Shown here one piece after another: positions 27,030 to 36,100 of a DNA stretch of 64,000 nt (the stretch's first letter is position 1; the number at the start of each line of letters is the position of its first letter). This DNA comes from an uncultured Pedosphaera sp. GTDB taxonomy: Bacteria > Verrucomicrobiota > Verrucomicrobiia > Limisphaerales > Pedosphaeraceae. The stretch covers positions 62,001 to 126,000 of the forward strand of contig CAIXFN010000034.1 in the NCBI GenBank assembly GCA_903918755.1. Reading direction: 5' to 3'. Position numbers and translations under genes: made by a program. Below the pieces are notes generated by a model, which was not told the origin of the DNA, did not search any database, and saw only the letters and a program-made list of their open reading frames with translations.

Positions 27030-28003
27030 GGAGGGTCGGGGCGCTATTAGTCTTGGCGGCGTGGCTGGGCACCGGAGGGCACGGCCAGGCGCAGGCAACG
27101 CCACAGTCGCACCAGAGTCGAAGCAACCGGGCGGAAGTGAACATCCAAGTGAAGGTTGCCGCCCTGGACGAGAACCGTGTTTCGCTTGGGGCGCTCCGGG
27201 ACTTGCTCGGAGTAACCGGAGCGCAGTGGGTGACCAATGAGACAGTGGCACTGCCGCGGCTGCCATATCGGAGTTTTACCAACGGCATGCCGCGTCCAGA
27301 CCGGGGATTCAGCAATTCCGTGGCGCGGCAATTCAGCGGCAGGTTGACCAGTTTGCAAGCCCAACAACTGGCGCAAAAATTGACGGGGATAAACGGGGTC
27401 ACCTGGCTGCCGGTGCCGGAGGTGACCACGATGTCCGGTCAGCGGGCACTGATCCAGAATGGCAACGTTCTTACGGTGGTTACCGGAGCGGTGCCGGCGA
27501 CGGGAACCAATACCTCCGGCATCAATTATCAAACGGAAAAAGTGTTGGTGGGACTGGAGGTGGGGTTGCAGACGCGCGAATCGCCTGATGGTTTCACGTT
27601 CGAACTGAGCGCCACTCCGGTCGCGACAGATTTCCTGGGTTACGATCATCCGGGGCAGACCGCGCCTGCGTCCAATGGCGTGCCGTCGGTTGTTGTGCCT
27701 TTACCACGATTCCGGGTTGGCCAATTGCAGGGGGATGCGAGGCTTTATGACGGTCAGACCTTGTTGCTCGGCGGCTTAACCCGGGAAACGGTCGTGACCT
27801 TGAAAGACAAGGCGCCCATGCTAGCGGATATCCCGCTGTTGGGGCGGGCGATCCAAGACCAAAGGCTGGGCAAGCGGCATGAGCGGTTGCTCATTTTCAT
27901 CAAGGTGCAAGCCATCCATCCGGATGGGTCGCGCATTTATTCGGATGATGAATTGCCGTTTGATCGGAACACCCTTCCGCCGCCGTCGGGGGAGAGGAAG
28001 TAG
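27026..28003 (+). CDS. Exported secretin-like domain protein, third paralogue
   Basis: The 325-residue protein has a clear signal peptide (RRVGALLVLAAWLGTGGHGQAQA). It repeats the same module: VNIQVKVAALDENRVSLGALRDLLGVTGAQW, ARQFSGRLTSLQAQQLAQKL, VTWLPVPEVTT, INYQTEKVLVGLEVGLQTR, PLPRFRVGQLQGD, a DGQTLLLGGL strand, KDKAPMLADIPLLGRAIQ and RLLIFIKVQAIHPDGSRI. The last two match secretin family ends. It overlaps the upstream gene by four bases (ATGA) and is the last gene of the operon. The next gene is convergent, starting its 3' end 12 bases later, with no obvious terminator between. Confidence 0.8.
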   Translation: MRRVGALLVLAAWLGTGGHGQAQATPQSHQSRSNRAEVNIQVKVAALDENRVSLGALRDLLGVTGAQWVTNETVALPRLPYRSFTNGMPRPDRGFSNSVARQFSGRLTSLQAQQLAQKLTGINGVTWLPVPEVTTMSGQRALIQNGNVLTVVTGAVPATGTNTSGINYQTEKVLVGLEVGLQTRESPDGFTFELSATPVATDFLGYDHPGQTAPASNGVPSVVVPLPRFRVGQLQGDARLYDGQTLLLGGLTRETVVTLKDKAPMLADIPLLGRAIQDQRLGKRHERLLIFIKVQAIHPDGSRIYSDDELPFDRNTLPPPSGERK

Positions 28004-28014
28004 CCGGTTCTTGC

Positions 28015-29175
28015 TCAAACCTCACCAATCCATTGCCGGTCATCCCACACGGCTTTCAATGAGGTGAGATTCCGGCGGTCAAATATGCTTTTGGCGGCGG
28101 CGATCACTTTGCCGCGCTTGAGATTCTGGTAGGCATCGCTGGCGCTGATCGCGACAAATTGCATGACGCTGGGGTCGCGGTAGCAATCGATCATGCAACG
28201 GGTGCAGCCGTCCCGGATCAGTTTCGACTGGTCGAACTCGTAGATGTTGCACATGGGCGTTTCCCACGCGTGGCACCGGTAGAGGTTGAGATTCCAATCG
28301 AGATAAAAATATTTGTGCCCGCCCAGGCAACCGAACTTTTCCGGTTCCTTGCGCAAATGCCGCTGCATCTCGGAGAGGGATTCGGCGGGATTGACCACGG
28401 GAAAGCCGCTGTGGACCTTCATCTGCTTGATCTTCTCGAAAACCTCGATCAGTTCCTCCGTGCGGTAATTCACGAGGCTGGAGTCGCTGAAGCTGAGGTA
28501 ACTGGAAGCCAGGGAGGTCAGCGGGTAGCTGAAAGTGCAACTGGTGAAACCCAGGGTCCGGAGGAAATCCGGCAACTTTTCATAATCATCGATCAGTTTG
28601 CTCGCCGTGACGCTCGCCGTGGTCTGGATGCCCAGTTTGGCAAAAACGGCGTTGGCCTGTTGGATTTTGCGGCAGACGTCCGGCAGGCCGCGATTTTTTT
28701 CGTGCTTGGCCACGTCATGCGAATCAATCGACATGATCACGCTGCTCAACCCGTCACTGGCCAGGTCGCGCATGATCTTCTCATTCCACAGCGAGCCGTT
28801 GGTGCAGATCATGGGATGAATCCCGGACTCGGCCGCGTAGCGGACCATTGCGCGCAGATCCTTGTGTACCAAGGGTTCCCCGCCCACGAACAACAGGTAG
28901 CCGATGTGATTCTTGACCGCGATGTCGATGACATCCCGGGCTTCCTTCAAGGTCACGCTCCGCCGCTGTTTGGGATCAAAGCGATCCACGGCAAAACCGC
29001 AAAAATCGCACTTGGCGTTGCAGATGTTGGTGATGGCAAACTGGAGATAACCGGGACCGCCATGATCCAAAACCTCCCCAAAGAGCTTCCAGGCGCTCTT
29101 GCGCGGTTTTTGAACGGGCTGGGACAAGTCCGGGGCGGTGGCGGGCACTGGTTCTTTTAAAAGGGCGTTACTCAT
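28015..29175 (-). CDS. Radical SAM protein with Cys-rich C-terminal (SPASM-like) region
   Basis: The 386-residue radical SAM enzyme carries the [4Fe-4S]/SAM motif CNAKCDFC (C52, C56, C59) and the GGEPLVH motif. The C-terminal part contains further cysteines (GCLGGHKYFYLDWNLNLYRCHAWETPMCN, then GCTRCMIDCYRDPSVM), like an auxiliary-cluster (SPASM or twitch) region. Substrate is unknown. It has no close partner: it is convergent with the secretin-like operon and divergent from the propeller protein gene. It resembles the HpnH-type enzymes at the N-terminus only in general layout. A role in lipid or cofactor modification is possible, but nothing here fixes it. Confidence 0.85.
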   Translation of the reverse strand: MSNALLKEPVPATAPDLSQPVQKPRKSAWKLFGEVLDHGGPGYLQFAITNICNAKCDFCGFAVDRFDPKQRRSVTLKEARDVIDIAVKNHIGYLLFVGGEPLVHKDLRAMVRYAAESGIHPMICTNGSLWNEKIMRDLASDGLSSVIMSIDSHDVAKHEKNRGLPDVCRKIQQANAVFAKLGIQTTASVTASKLIDDYEKLPDFLRTLGFTSCTFSYPLTSLASSYLSFSDSSLVNYRTEELIEVFEKIKQMKVHSGFPVVNPAESLSEMQRHLRKEPEKFGCLGGHKYFYLDWNLNLYRCHAWETPMCNIYEFDQSKLIRDGCTRCMIDCYRDPSVMQFVAISASDAYQNLKRGKVIAAAKSIFDRRNLTSLKAVWDDRQWIGEV

Positions 29176-29315
29176 GCAATAGGCGGGGGGATTGTGCGGC
29201 CAACCGGCCCGACAGGCAACCCTTTCTTGGCCTCGATTGGTCGGGCGCCGAATGCCCGGCCAAAACGCCGCTTGCCGGTTTCTCCTGGTTCCGCTTTGCT
29301 AAACCCAGATCGTCT

Positions 29316-30902
29316 ATGAAATACCTGATTGCCCCCGCACTCGCCCTGTTCACCGCCTGCCAGTTTGCCAGCGCGGCAGATCAACCGCAATGGGGCCAGG
29401 CCTGGTCGCGCAACATGGTTTCCGCCGAGACCAACCTGCCCGACACGTTCGATCCCAATACCGGGGCGAATGTCAAATGGATGGTGCCCCTGGGCACGCA
29501 GACGTACTCCACCCCGATCGTCGCGGACGGACGGGTGTACATTGGCACCAACAACGAGCAACCCCGGGATCCCAACCACACCGCCGACAGTGGTGTCCTG
29601 TTGTGCCTGGACGAAAAAACCGGCCGCCTCCTTTGGCAGCTCGTGGTGCCCAAACGGGAGGCAGACGATTACTTCGACTGGCCGAAGACCGGCATGCCGG
29701 CCCCGGTCACCGTGGAAAGCAATCGCGTTTATACCGTCAGCAACCGCGGGGAAGTTCTTTGCCTGGACGCCCTGGGAATGGCCAACGGCAATGACGGAAC
29801 TTTCCAGGACGAAGCAGTCCACATGATGCCCCTGACCACGAACACGCCGGCGGCCACTCCGCCTCCCGTCGGGCCGCAGGATGCCGACATCCTCTGGCTG
29901 TTCAATCTGACGAGCGGGGCCGGCATCTGGTCGCATGACGGCGCGCACAGTTCCATTTTGATCCTGGGGGATTACCTCTACGTCAATACCAGCACCGGCG
30001 TGGACCGCACCCACAAAGTCATCCGCACGCCGGATGCACCCAGCCTGGTGGTCATCGACAAACGCACGGGAAAATATGTGGCCCGGGATGACGAGCACAT
30101 CGCCCCCAACATCTTCCACAACACCTGGTGCTCCCCATCCCTCGGACAGGTGAACGGCCGGACGATGATTTTTTTCGGGGCGGGCAATGGCATTTTGTAC
30201 GCTTTCGAGCCCTATTCCCCCACCGACTCCAGCGCGCCCTCCGCGGCGGCGACCGGGACTCCCGACCCCACCCGGCCGGCGGGATTGCGGGCCCTGAAGA
30301 AGATCTGGCAACTGACGTTTGACACGACCGGTCCGACCGGTGATCCGCATCCTTACCTGAGCAATCGCAAGGAAAGTCCCAGCAATCTGTACGGCATGCC
30401 GGTGCTCGATCACGGGCGCCTCTACATTGCGGGCGGCGGCGACATCTGGTGGGGCAAAAACCAGGCCTGGCTCAAATGCATCGATCCCGCCACCGGAACC
30501 GGCGACCTCACCACCAACGGGGTCCTTTGGACCTACCCGCTGGAACGTCATGTCCTCGGCACCACCGCGGTGTACGACGGGATGGTGTTCCTGGCCGATT
30601 GCGGACGGAAAATGCACTGCGTCGATGCCGTGACCGGCAAACCATTCTGGACCCAGGAAATCAAAGGCGAGGTCTGGGGTTCCCCCATGGTGGCGGACGG
30701 CAAAGTTTATTTGGGGACTCGGGAGGGGGAATACTGGATCTTTGCCGCCACCCGCGAAAAACACGTCCTTTCCCAGGTGAAACTCAGCGGCCCCATCAAC
30801 GCCACGACCACGGTGGCGAATGAGACTCTGTTTATTGCGACCATGAACAAAATGTACGCCATCCGGAAGGGCGTGGTCCCGCCCCCGCCGCTTACGCCTT
30901 AA
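29316..30902 (+). CDS. Exported PQQ-type beta-propeller protein
   Basis: The 528-residue exported protein has signal peptide [21 protein letters not shown]. Repeated propeller blades follow the PQQ-like pattern: [67 protein letters not shown] and [24 protein letters not shown]. No haem motif or clear PQQ-ligand set is visible, so it is called a propeller protein rather than a dehydrogenase. The 140-base gap to the divergent radical SAM gene should hold its promoter. Its 3' end overlaps that of rnhA by 11 bases in the opposite orientation. Confidence 0.82.
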   Translation: MKYLIAPALALFTACQFASAADQPQWGQAWSRNMVSAETNLPDTFDPNTGANVKWMVPLGTQTYSTPIVADGRVYIGTNNEQPRDPNHTADSGVLLCLDEKTGRLLWQLVVPKREADDYFDWPKTGMPAPVTVESNRVYTVSNRGEVLCLDALGMANGNDGTFQDEAVHMMPLTTNTPAATPPPVGPQDADILWLFNLTSGAGIWSHDGAHSSILILGDYLYVNTSTGVDRTHKVIRTPDAPSLVVIDKRTGKYVARDDEHIAPNIFHNTWCSPSLGQVNGRTMIFFGAGNGILYAFEPYSPTDSSAPSAAATGTPDPTRPAGLRALKKIWQLTFDTTGPTGDPHPYLSNRKESPSNLYGMPVLDHGRLYIAGGGDIWWGKNQAWLKCIDPATGTGDLTTNGVLWTYPLERHVLGTTAVYDGMVFLADCGRKMHCVDAVTGKPFWTQEIKGEVWGSPMVADGKVYLGTREGEYWIFAATREKHVLSQVKLSGPINATTTVANETLFIATMNKMYAIRKGVVPPPPLTP

Positions 30903-31464
30903 ACAGGGCCAGGAATTCGCGCAATTGGGCCTTGGTGTATTGCTGGCGCAACTTGGCCATCTCGGCTTGCGCCAGCACATCGCACCGCTCATTCTCCGCC
31001 TGCCCGGCGTGCCCCTTGACCCAATGCCACCGCACCTGATGCCGTTCCCGGGCGGCATCGAGTTGCTGCCATAGATCGACATTCTTCACGGGTTGCTTGT
31101 CCGTGGTGCGCCAGCCCCGGGCTTTCCAAGACTTGATCCAACTGCTGATGCCCTGGCGCAGATATTGGGAATCCGTATGCAAATTCACGACGCACGGCTC
31201 TTTCAAAGCCTGCAACGCCGCGATGGCCGCCATCAGTTCCATCCGGTTGTTGGTGGTGGCCGGCTCCCCGCCGGCGATCTCGCGGACCTTCTCCTCATAC
31301 CGCAGCACGGCGGCCCAACCGCCCGGTCCGGGATTTCCCTGGCAGCCCCCGTCCGTGTAAATCGTGACGGTCTTGCGGGGTGAAGGAGCGGAGTCGTCCG
31401 CCAATACCGGCGGTTCCGCCCGGGGGCGGTGGCGGGGAGGCAATGAGAGGGGCGTTTCGGCCAT
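30892..31464 (-). CDS. rnhA: Ribonuclease HI
   Basis: This cytoplasmic endonuclease degrades RNA in RNA-DNA hybrids. The catalytic DEDD residues are visible: D38 in [17 protein letters not shown]76 in [13 protein letters not shown]98 in HTDSQYL and D162 in NERCDVLA, together with the WHWVKGHAG signature. The total is 190 residues, longer than typical bacterial RNase HI (about 150) because of a 30-residue Pro/Arg-rich N-terminal extension. I chose ATG 31464; the open frame continues upstream but runs into the neighbouring terminator sequence. Its end overlaps the convergent propeller gene by 11 bases. Confidence 0.93.
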   Translation of the reverse strand: MAETPLSLPPRHRPRAEPPVLADDSAPSPRKTVTIYTDGGCQGNPGPGGWAAVLRYEEKVREIAGGEPATTNNRMELMAAIAALQALKEPCVVNLHTDSQYLRQGISSWIKSWKARGWRTTDKQPVKNVDLWQQLDAARERHQVRWHWVKGHAGQAENERCDVLAQAEMAKLRQQYTKAQLREFLALFKA

Positions 31465-31520
31465 CGCCGGAAATTTTTCGCCGGCCCAGGGGAAAGTCAA
31501 GCCTTCCGCGGCCGAAAAAA

Positions 31521-31551
31521 AACCGGCGCTGGATTTCATCCAGCGCCGGTT
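31521..31551 (-). terminator. Intrinsic terminator downstream of the hpnJ remnant
   Basis: A perfect 13-bp stem (AACCGGCGCTGGA, 31521-31533, pairs with 31539-31551) has a 5-base loop. An A-run on the plus side (31515-31522) makes a U-tract for minus-strand transcripts. It stands 40 bases past the stop of the hpnJ-like pseudogene, the same arrangement seen downstream of the intact hpnJ copy. Confidence 0.82.
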
Positions 31552-31590
31552 ATTGCAAAGTGGGGAAATGAATTCGTCCCCCAGCCCTGA

Positions 31591-31881
31591 TCAGGCCGCA
31601 GCCGCTTTCGAGGCGGCGAGGTCGTCCCGGCGTTGGGACATGGTCGTGAAGAACTCGTAGCCTTCCCGGAGGCGGCGCACGCAGACTTCCTTGTCCTGCA
31701 GCATCGTCTTGATGATCCGGAGGATCGGCTTGGGCCGCAGATTATAACGGCGATAGAATTTCTCCACGGACTAAAAGATTTCCTCCTTGCACCGGCCGGG
31801 AGATTTGAGCGTGAATTGTTGCAGACCGTCGCCCTCTACGAGGTCGGTCCTGGCCTCGTTCGCGAACCAACTTTTCTGGCG
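31591..31881 (-). pseudogene. Truncated, decayed copy of the 3' end of the hpnJ-like gene
   Basis: These 291 bases align without gaps to 44316-44606, the last 97 codons of the intact HpnJ-like gene. The reading frame is preserved, but a GAG codon has become TAG (near 31772-31774), so the translated pieces read TDLVEGDGLQQFTL...KEEIF, stop, SVEKF. Homology ends abruptly at TTCTGGCG (about 31881); no start codon, B12-binding or Fe-S part is present. It ends in TGA at 31591-31593 and is followed by its own terminator. Many third-position changes indicate an old duplication or a relic from a rearranged second hpnJ. Confidence 0.9.
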
Positions 31882-32125
31882 TTTACGGCCACCACGCAAC
31901 GGGAATTGCGTCAACCAGCCGTGCTTCTTTTCTGCGCGATCTCCACCAACTCTGGCTCGTCCAAGATTCCGCATTCCTAAATTATCCCTTGCCCTCGGTG
32001 CCCCGTAAACGAGATGGAAGAATGACTGTTGGGGCGGAAAAATGACTTGCAAATCCGGGGAGCCGGAAGAAAATCTGAAAAAATCTCCCGGGCTGGTGTG
32101 GGGGCAATAATCCCCAAGCGAAAAT

Positions 32126-33196
32126 ATGACGAAGAGTCAATCAATCGTTCCCGACCACCCCGGAAAAAGGTTCACCATGCGCGTTTTGCACAACCGTCAG
32201 TTGGGGCGGCCGGAGTTGGAAACCGAAAGCTGGAGGCAGTATTTCAATTGCATTCGCAGGGTCGCCTGGACCTTCCTGCTGCTCTTGCCCTTGGTGCTGG
32301 CCACCGGGGCAGCGGCAGACCCGCCACCGCCGGGTGTCATGGCCTACATCTACAATGGACCCGAGTCTCCGGAGGACCACCGCTACAGTTATCATTGGCT
32401 CGTTTTACATGAAGCCCTGGAAAAAACCCTGGCAAAATATGGCCCCTACCGGATGGAGTCAGCCAGTTATATGAACGAAGACCGTCAAGCTTTTGAACTC
32501 CAAAATCAAGGCGGCAAGCTCACCGTCCTGATCCGGGGCGACACCATGGATTACGAGAGTAAATTCGAGGCGGTCTGGCATCCCATCGACAAGGGACTGC
32601 TGGGCTACCGGGTCTTTCTTATTCGCCGGGAGGACCAGCCACATTTCACCAGCGCCACAACCTTGAACGATCTCCGCCGTTTCAGCATTGGTCAGGGAAG
32701 CGGTTGGAAGGATATCGAAATACTGCGGACCAATGGACTGAAAGTCGTGGCCGGTGGCGATTATGCCGGCTTGTTCCCCATGCTGGCTAATCACCGATTT
32801 GACTTGTTTTCCCGGGCGGTGGAGGAGGTCACGGACGAGTATTCGCAACAAAAAGACCAATTTCCCAACCTCGCCATTGAACAGAACTTGCTGCTCTACT
32901 ACCCCATCGCCCGGTACTTCTGGTTTGCCAAATCCGCTGAAGGACGGCGGCTGGCGGAACGGGTTCGCGAAGGAATGAGCCTGATGGTGGCGGACGGCAC
33001 CCTCGATCGGCTGTTCGCGGCTTCCCATGAGAAACTGTTCGCGGAGTTGCACCTCGCGACGAGGAAGCTATTTGTCCTCCAGAATCCCTTTGCCGGATCG
33101 CAAGTTCCGCTTGCCGACAAAAGACTTTGGTATTCTCCTTTGACCGGGAAGGAAGCCCCATCCGCAGCCAGTTTTCCGCCCGCCAAATCTCCTTGA
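32126..33196 (+). CDS. Periplasmic solute-binding-like protein, partner of the following sensor kinase
   Basis: The 356-residue protein has a signal/anchor segment at about residues 46-63 (AWTFLLLLPLVLATGAAA). The rest resembles family 3 extracellular solute-binding proteins (DTMDYESKFEAVWHPIDKGLLGYRVFLIRRED, LNDLRRFSIGQGSGWKDIEILRTNGLKVV, LFPMLANHRFDLFSRAVEEV, RYFWFAKSAEGRRLAERVREG). No transporter genes are nearby. The stop is three bases before the ATG of the hybrid kinase, so the two are almost certainly co-translated, and the protein probably feeds a ligand signal to that kinase. The start is uncertain: ATG 32126, or ATG 32177 seventeen codons later. Confidence 0.78.
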   Translation: MTKSQSIVPDHPGKRFTMRVLHNRQLGRPELETESWRQYFNCIRRVAWTFLLLLPLVLATGAAADPPPPGVMAYIYNGPESPEDHRYSYHWLVLHEALEKTLAKYGPYRMESASYMNEDRQAFELQNQGGKLTVLIRGDTMDYESKFEAVWHPIDKGLLGYRVFLIRREDQPHFTSATTLNDLRRFSIGQGSGWKDIEILRTNGLKVVAGGDYAGLFPMLANHRFDLFSRAVEEVTDEYSQQKDQFPNLAIEQNLLLYYPIARYFWFAKSAEGRRLAERVREGMSLMVADGTLDRLFAASHEKLFAELHLATRKLFVLQNPFAGSQVPLADKRLWYSPLTGKEAPSAASFPPAKSP

Positions 33197-33199
33197 ATC

Positions 33200-36100
33200 A
33201 TGTCTTCCCCCAACAAATCGATTGCGCGCCGCCTGGCCTTCAGCCTCGTCGCCGTAATCAGCCTCGTGTTGGTGATCGTGGGAGCGGTGGTGTTCTGGTC
33301 CCTCCGGGGCCAGCGCCTGCACCAGCTTTCGGCGCGCACCGGCACCACCGCCAATCAGTTGTCCGCGGCGCTTTCCCTCCCGCTTTGGAATTTCCAATCC
33401 GAGATGGTCAACCGCATTCTGGATAGCGCCATGGAGGCGGAAGACACGGCTGGCATCGTGGTGCGTCAGGCGAACGTGGCCGCGCCCGGCGGCGCGAACG
33501 TGTTTGTCCGGAAGCGCGATAGGCAGTGGCACCCGCTGAAAGAATCACCCGCTTTAATTGCCGGCGCGCTCATCGAAAAACGCAACATCGTTTATGAGGA
33601 TAAAATGATCGGCTCCTTGGAACTGATGGTGGATCCGCGCCTGGTCAACGCGGCGTTCCGTTCCGGCCTCGTCATTTTCGTCGGGATCATCCTGCTGATG
33701 GACGTCGTTTTGGTGGCCGGTCTCTACGCGCTGTTGCACCGGGAAATAATCACGCCGCTCCAGATCATCGAAGCGTTTGCCCGCCGGGTCACCGCGGGCG
33801 GCGGAGATTTAGTCGAAACGCCCCGGCGGCGCTTTCACGGTGAGCTGGACGGGTTGCGGTCCTCCATCGAAACCATGGTGACCCTGCTCCAGAGCCGGTA
33901 CGTGGCCTTGAAGGAAAGCGAGCAATTGTTCCGCATCTCCTTTGAAAACGCCACCGTGGGCGTTTGCCTGGTGACCATGCAGGGAAGATTTCTCAATGTG
34001 AACCGGACCTTTTGCGAAATGCTCGGCTACACCAGGGACGAGCTGCACCAACTGGGGTTTAATGATGTCACCCACCCTGACGACAGGGAAATCGGCACCA
34101 CCTTCATCACGCAGGCCCTGGCGGGCGGGCCGAAGCAACTCCAGATTGAAAAGCGCTATCTCCATAAGCAGGGGCAGACCGTCTGGGCCCTCCTTTCCAC
34201 CGCCCTCATCGAACCGTCGCGAGAACATGACGGTTACCTGATTTCCTATGTTCGCGACGTCACGGAACGCAAGCGGGCGGTGGAACAACTCGAGATGCTC
34301 AAGATTTCCGTGGACAAGCATTTTGACGCCGCCTACTGGATGGATACCAACAACCACTTTGTTTACGTTAATGACACTGCGTGCAAGGTCTTGGGCTACA
34401 CCCGGGAAGAACTGCTCGGCCAACCGGTGACGCTGGTCTCCCCCGGGGCCACGCCCCCCCATCTCGCGCAAGTATGGAACGATTTGCGGTCCACCGGATT
34501 CTTCAGCCGGGAGGGCGTTCACCGTCGCAAAGACGGCAGCCAGTTCCCGGTTGAAATCGTCGCCTCGTATGTGCGTTATGAGGGCAAAGAGTTCAACTGT
34601 GGGTTCGCGCGCGACATCACCGAACGCAAACGTGGGGAACAGGCTTTGCAGGCAAGTGAAGCGGCGCTCAAAGAAGCCCAGAAGATGGCTCATATTGGCA
34701 GTTCTATGTGGGACGCGCGGACTGATAAGACCGAGTGGTCGGATGAACTCTACCGGATTGTCGGATGGGATCCCGCCTTGCCGCCGCCCCGGCACGAGGA
34801 ACGCGCCAACATTTACACACCCGAAAGCATTGCCCTCCTTGACCGTGCGGCGAAGCGGGCCCTGGCCACCGGCGAAAGCTACGACCTCCACCTGGAAATT
34901 GTCCGGCCCGATGGCGAGCGCCGCGACGTCCATGCGCGCGGGACCTGCATGCGCGACGCCAGCGGCGGCATCATCGGATTGCATGGCACCTTGCAAGACA
35001 CCACCGAACTCAAACAGTTGGAACAAAAACAGGCCGAACTCGCCGCCATCGTTTCCTCTTCCGACGACGCCATCATCGGCAAATCGCTCACCGGCATTAT
35101 CACCAGCTGGAACCGGGGCGCGGAGAAAATTTTCGGCTATTCCCCCGCGGAAGCCATTGGCCAGCCGCTCTTGATGCTGATTCCCGTGGACCGCCAGCAT
35201 GAGGAACGGGACAATCTCGAAAAGATCGGGCGGGGCGAAACGGTGGAACATTTTGAAACGGTGCGCATCCGCAAGGACGGGCGGCAGATTTACATCGCCG
35301 CCACCATTTCTCCGCTCAAGAATGGGCTCGGCAAAGTGGTGGGCGCCTCCAAGATCGCGCGCGATATCACCGAACAAAAGCGGGCGCAAACCGAATTGGT
35401 TTACAAAACCGCGTTTCTCGAAGCGGAACTGGAGTCCACCATGGACGGCATCCTGGTGGTGGATGTGCAGGGGCGGAGAATCCTGCAAAACCACCGGTTG
35501 CTGGAATTATTCCAGGTGCCGGATGACATCGCCCGCGATGAAGACGACGCCCGGTTGTTGCAGCATGCCACCAGCCAGATCAAGCACCCGCAACCATTTC
35601 GGGAGCGGGTGCAATATCTTTATGCGCATCCCGATGAGATCAGCTGCGACGAAATCGAACTGGCCGATGGACGCACTTTTGACCGCTATTCATCCCCGGT
35701 CCGGGACAAGACGGGAAGGCATTATGGCAGAATCTGGACGTTTCGCGACATCACTGAGCGACGGCGCACCGAAGATCAGTTGCGCGCGAGCACCGAGGCC
35801 CTCCGCGAATCGGAGCAACGCCTGCGCCTCGCGCTCGATGCTGGCAAGATTGGGGTGTGGCATCAGGACAATCCCGGCGGCGCATTCACCACGGACGACC
35901 GGTTGTTTAGTCTGTTTGGCATCGCCTTGACCGAGGATCGCACCATCGCCCTGGAAACCGAGCTGGACCACATCCAACCGAATGATCGCACCATTGTTCT
36001 CGCCAAACTGGGTGCGCTCTGGGAAGGCGCGCCCAACGCCCGGGCGGAGTTTCGCACTCATCGGCCGGACGGGGCGGTCCGGCAAGTCGTGTGGAATGCC

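Noticed and set aside
20764-28003. Type II or type III secretion locus
   Set aside because: Secretin-like domains are present but there is no secretion ATPase, inner-membrane platform or pseudopilin gene, and the operon begins with BlaI/M56.
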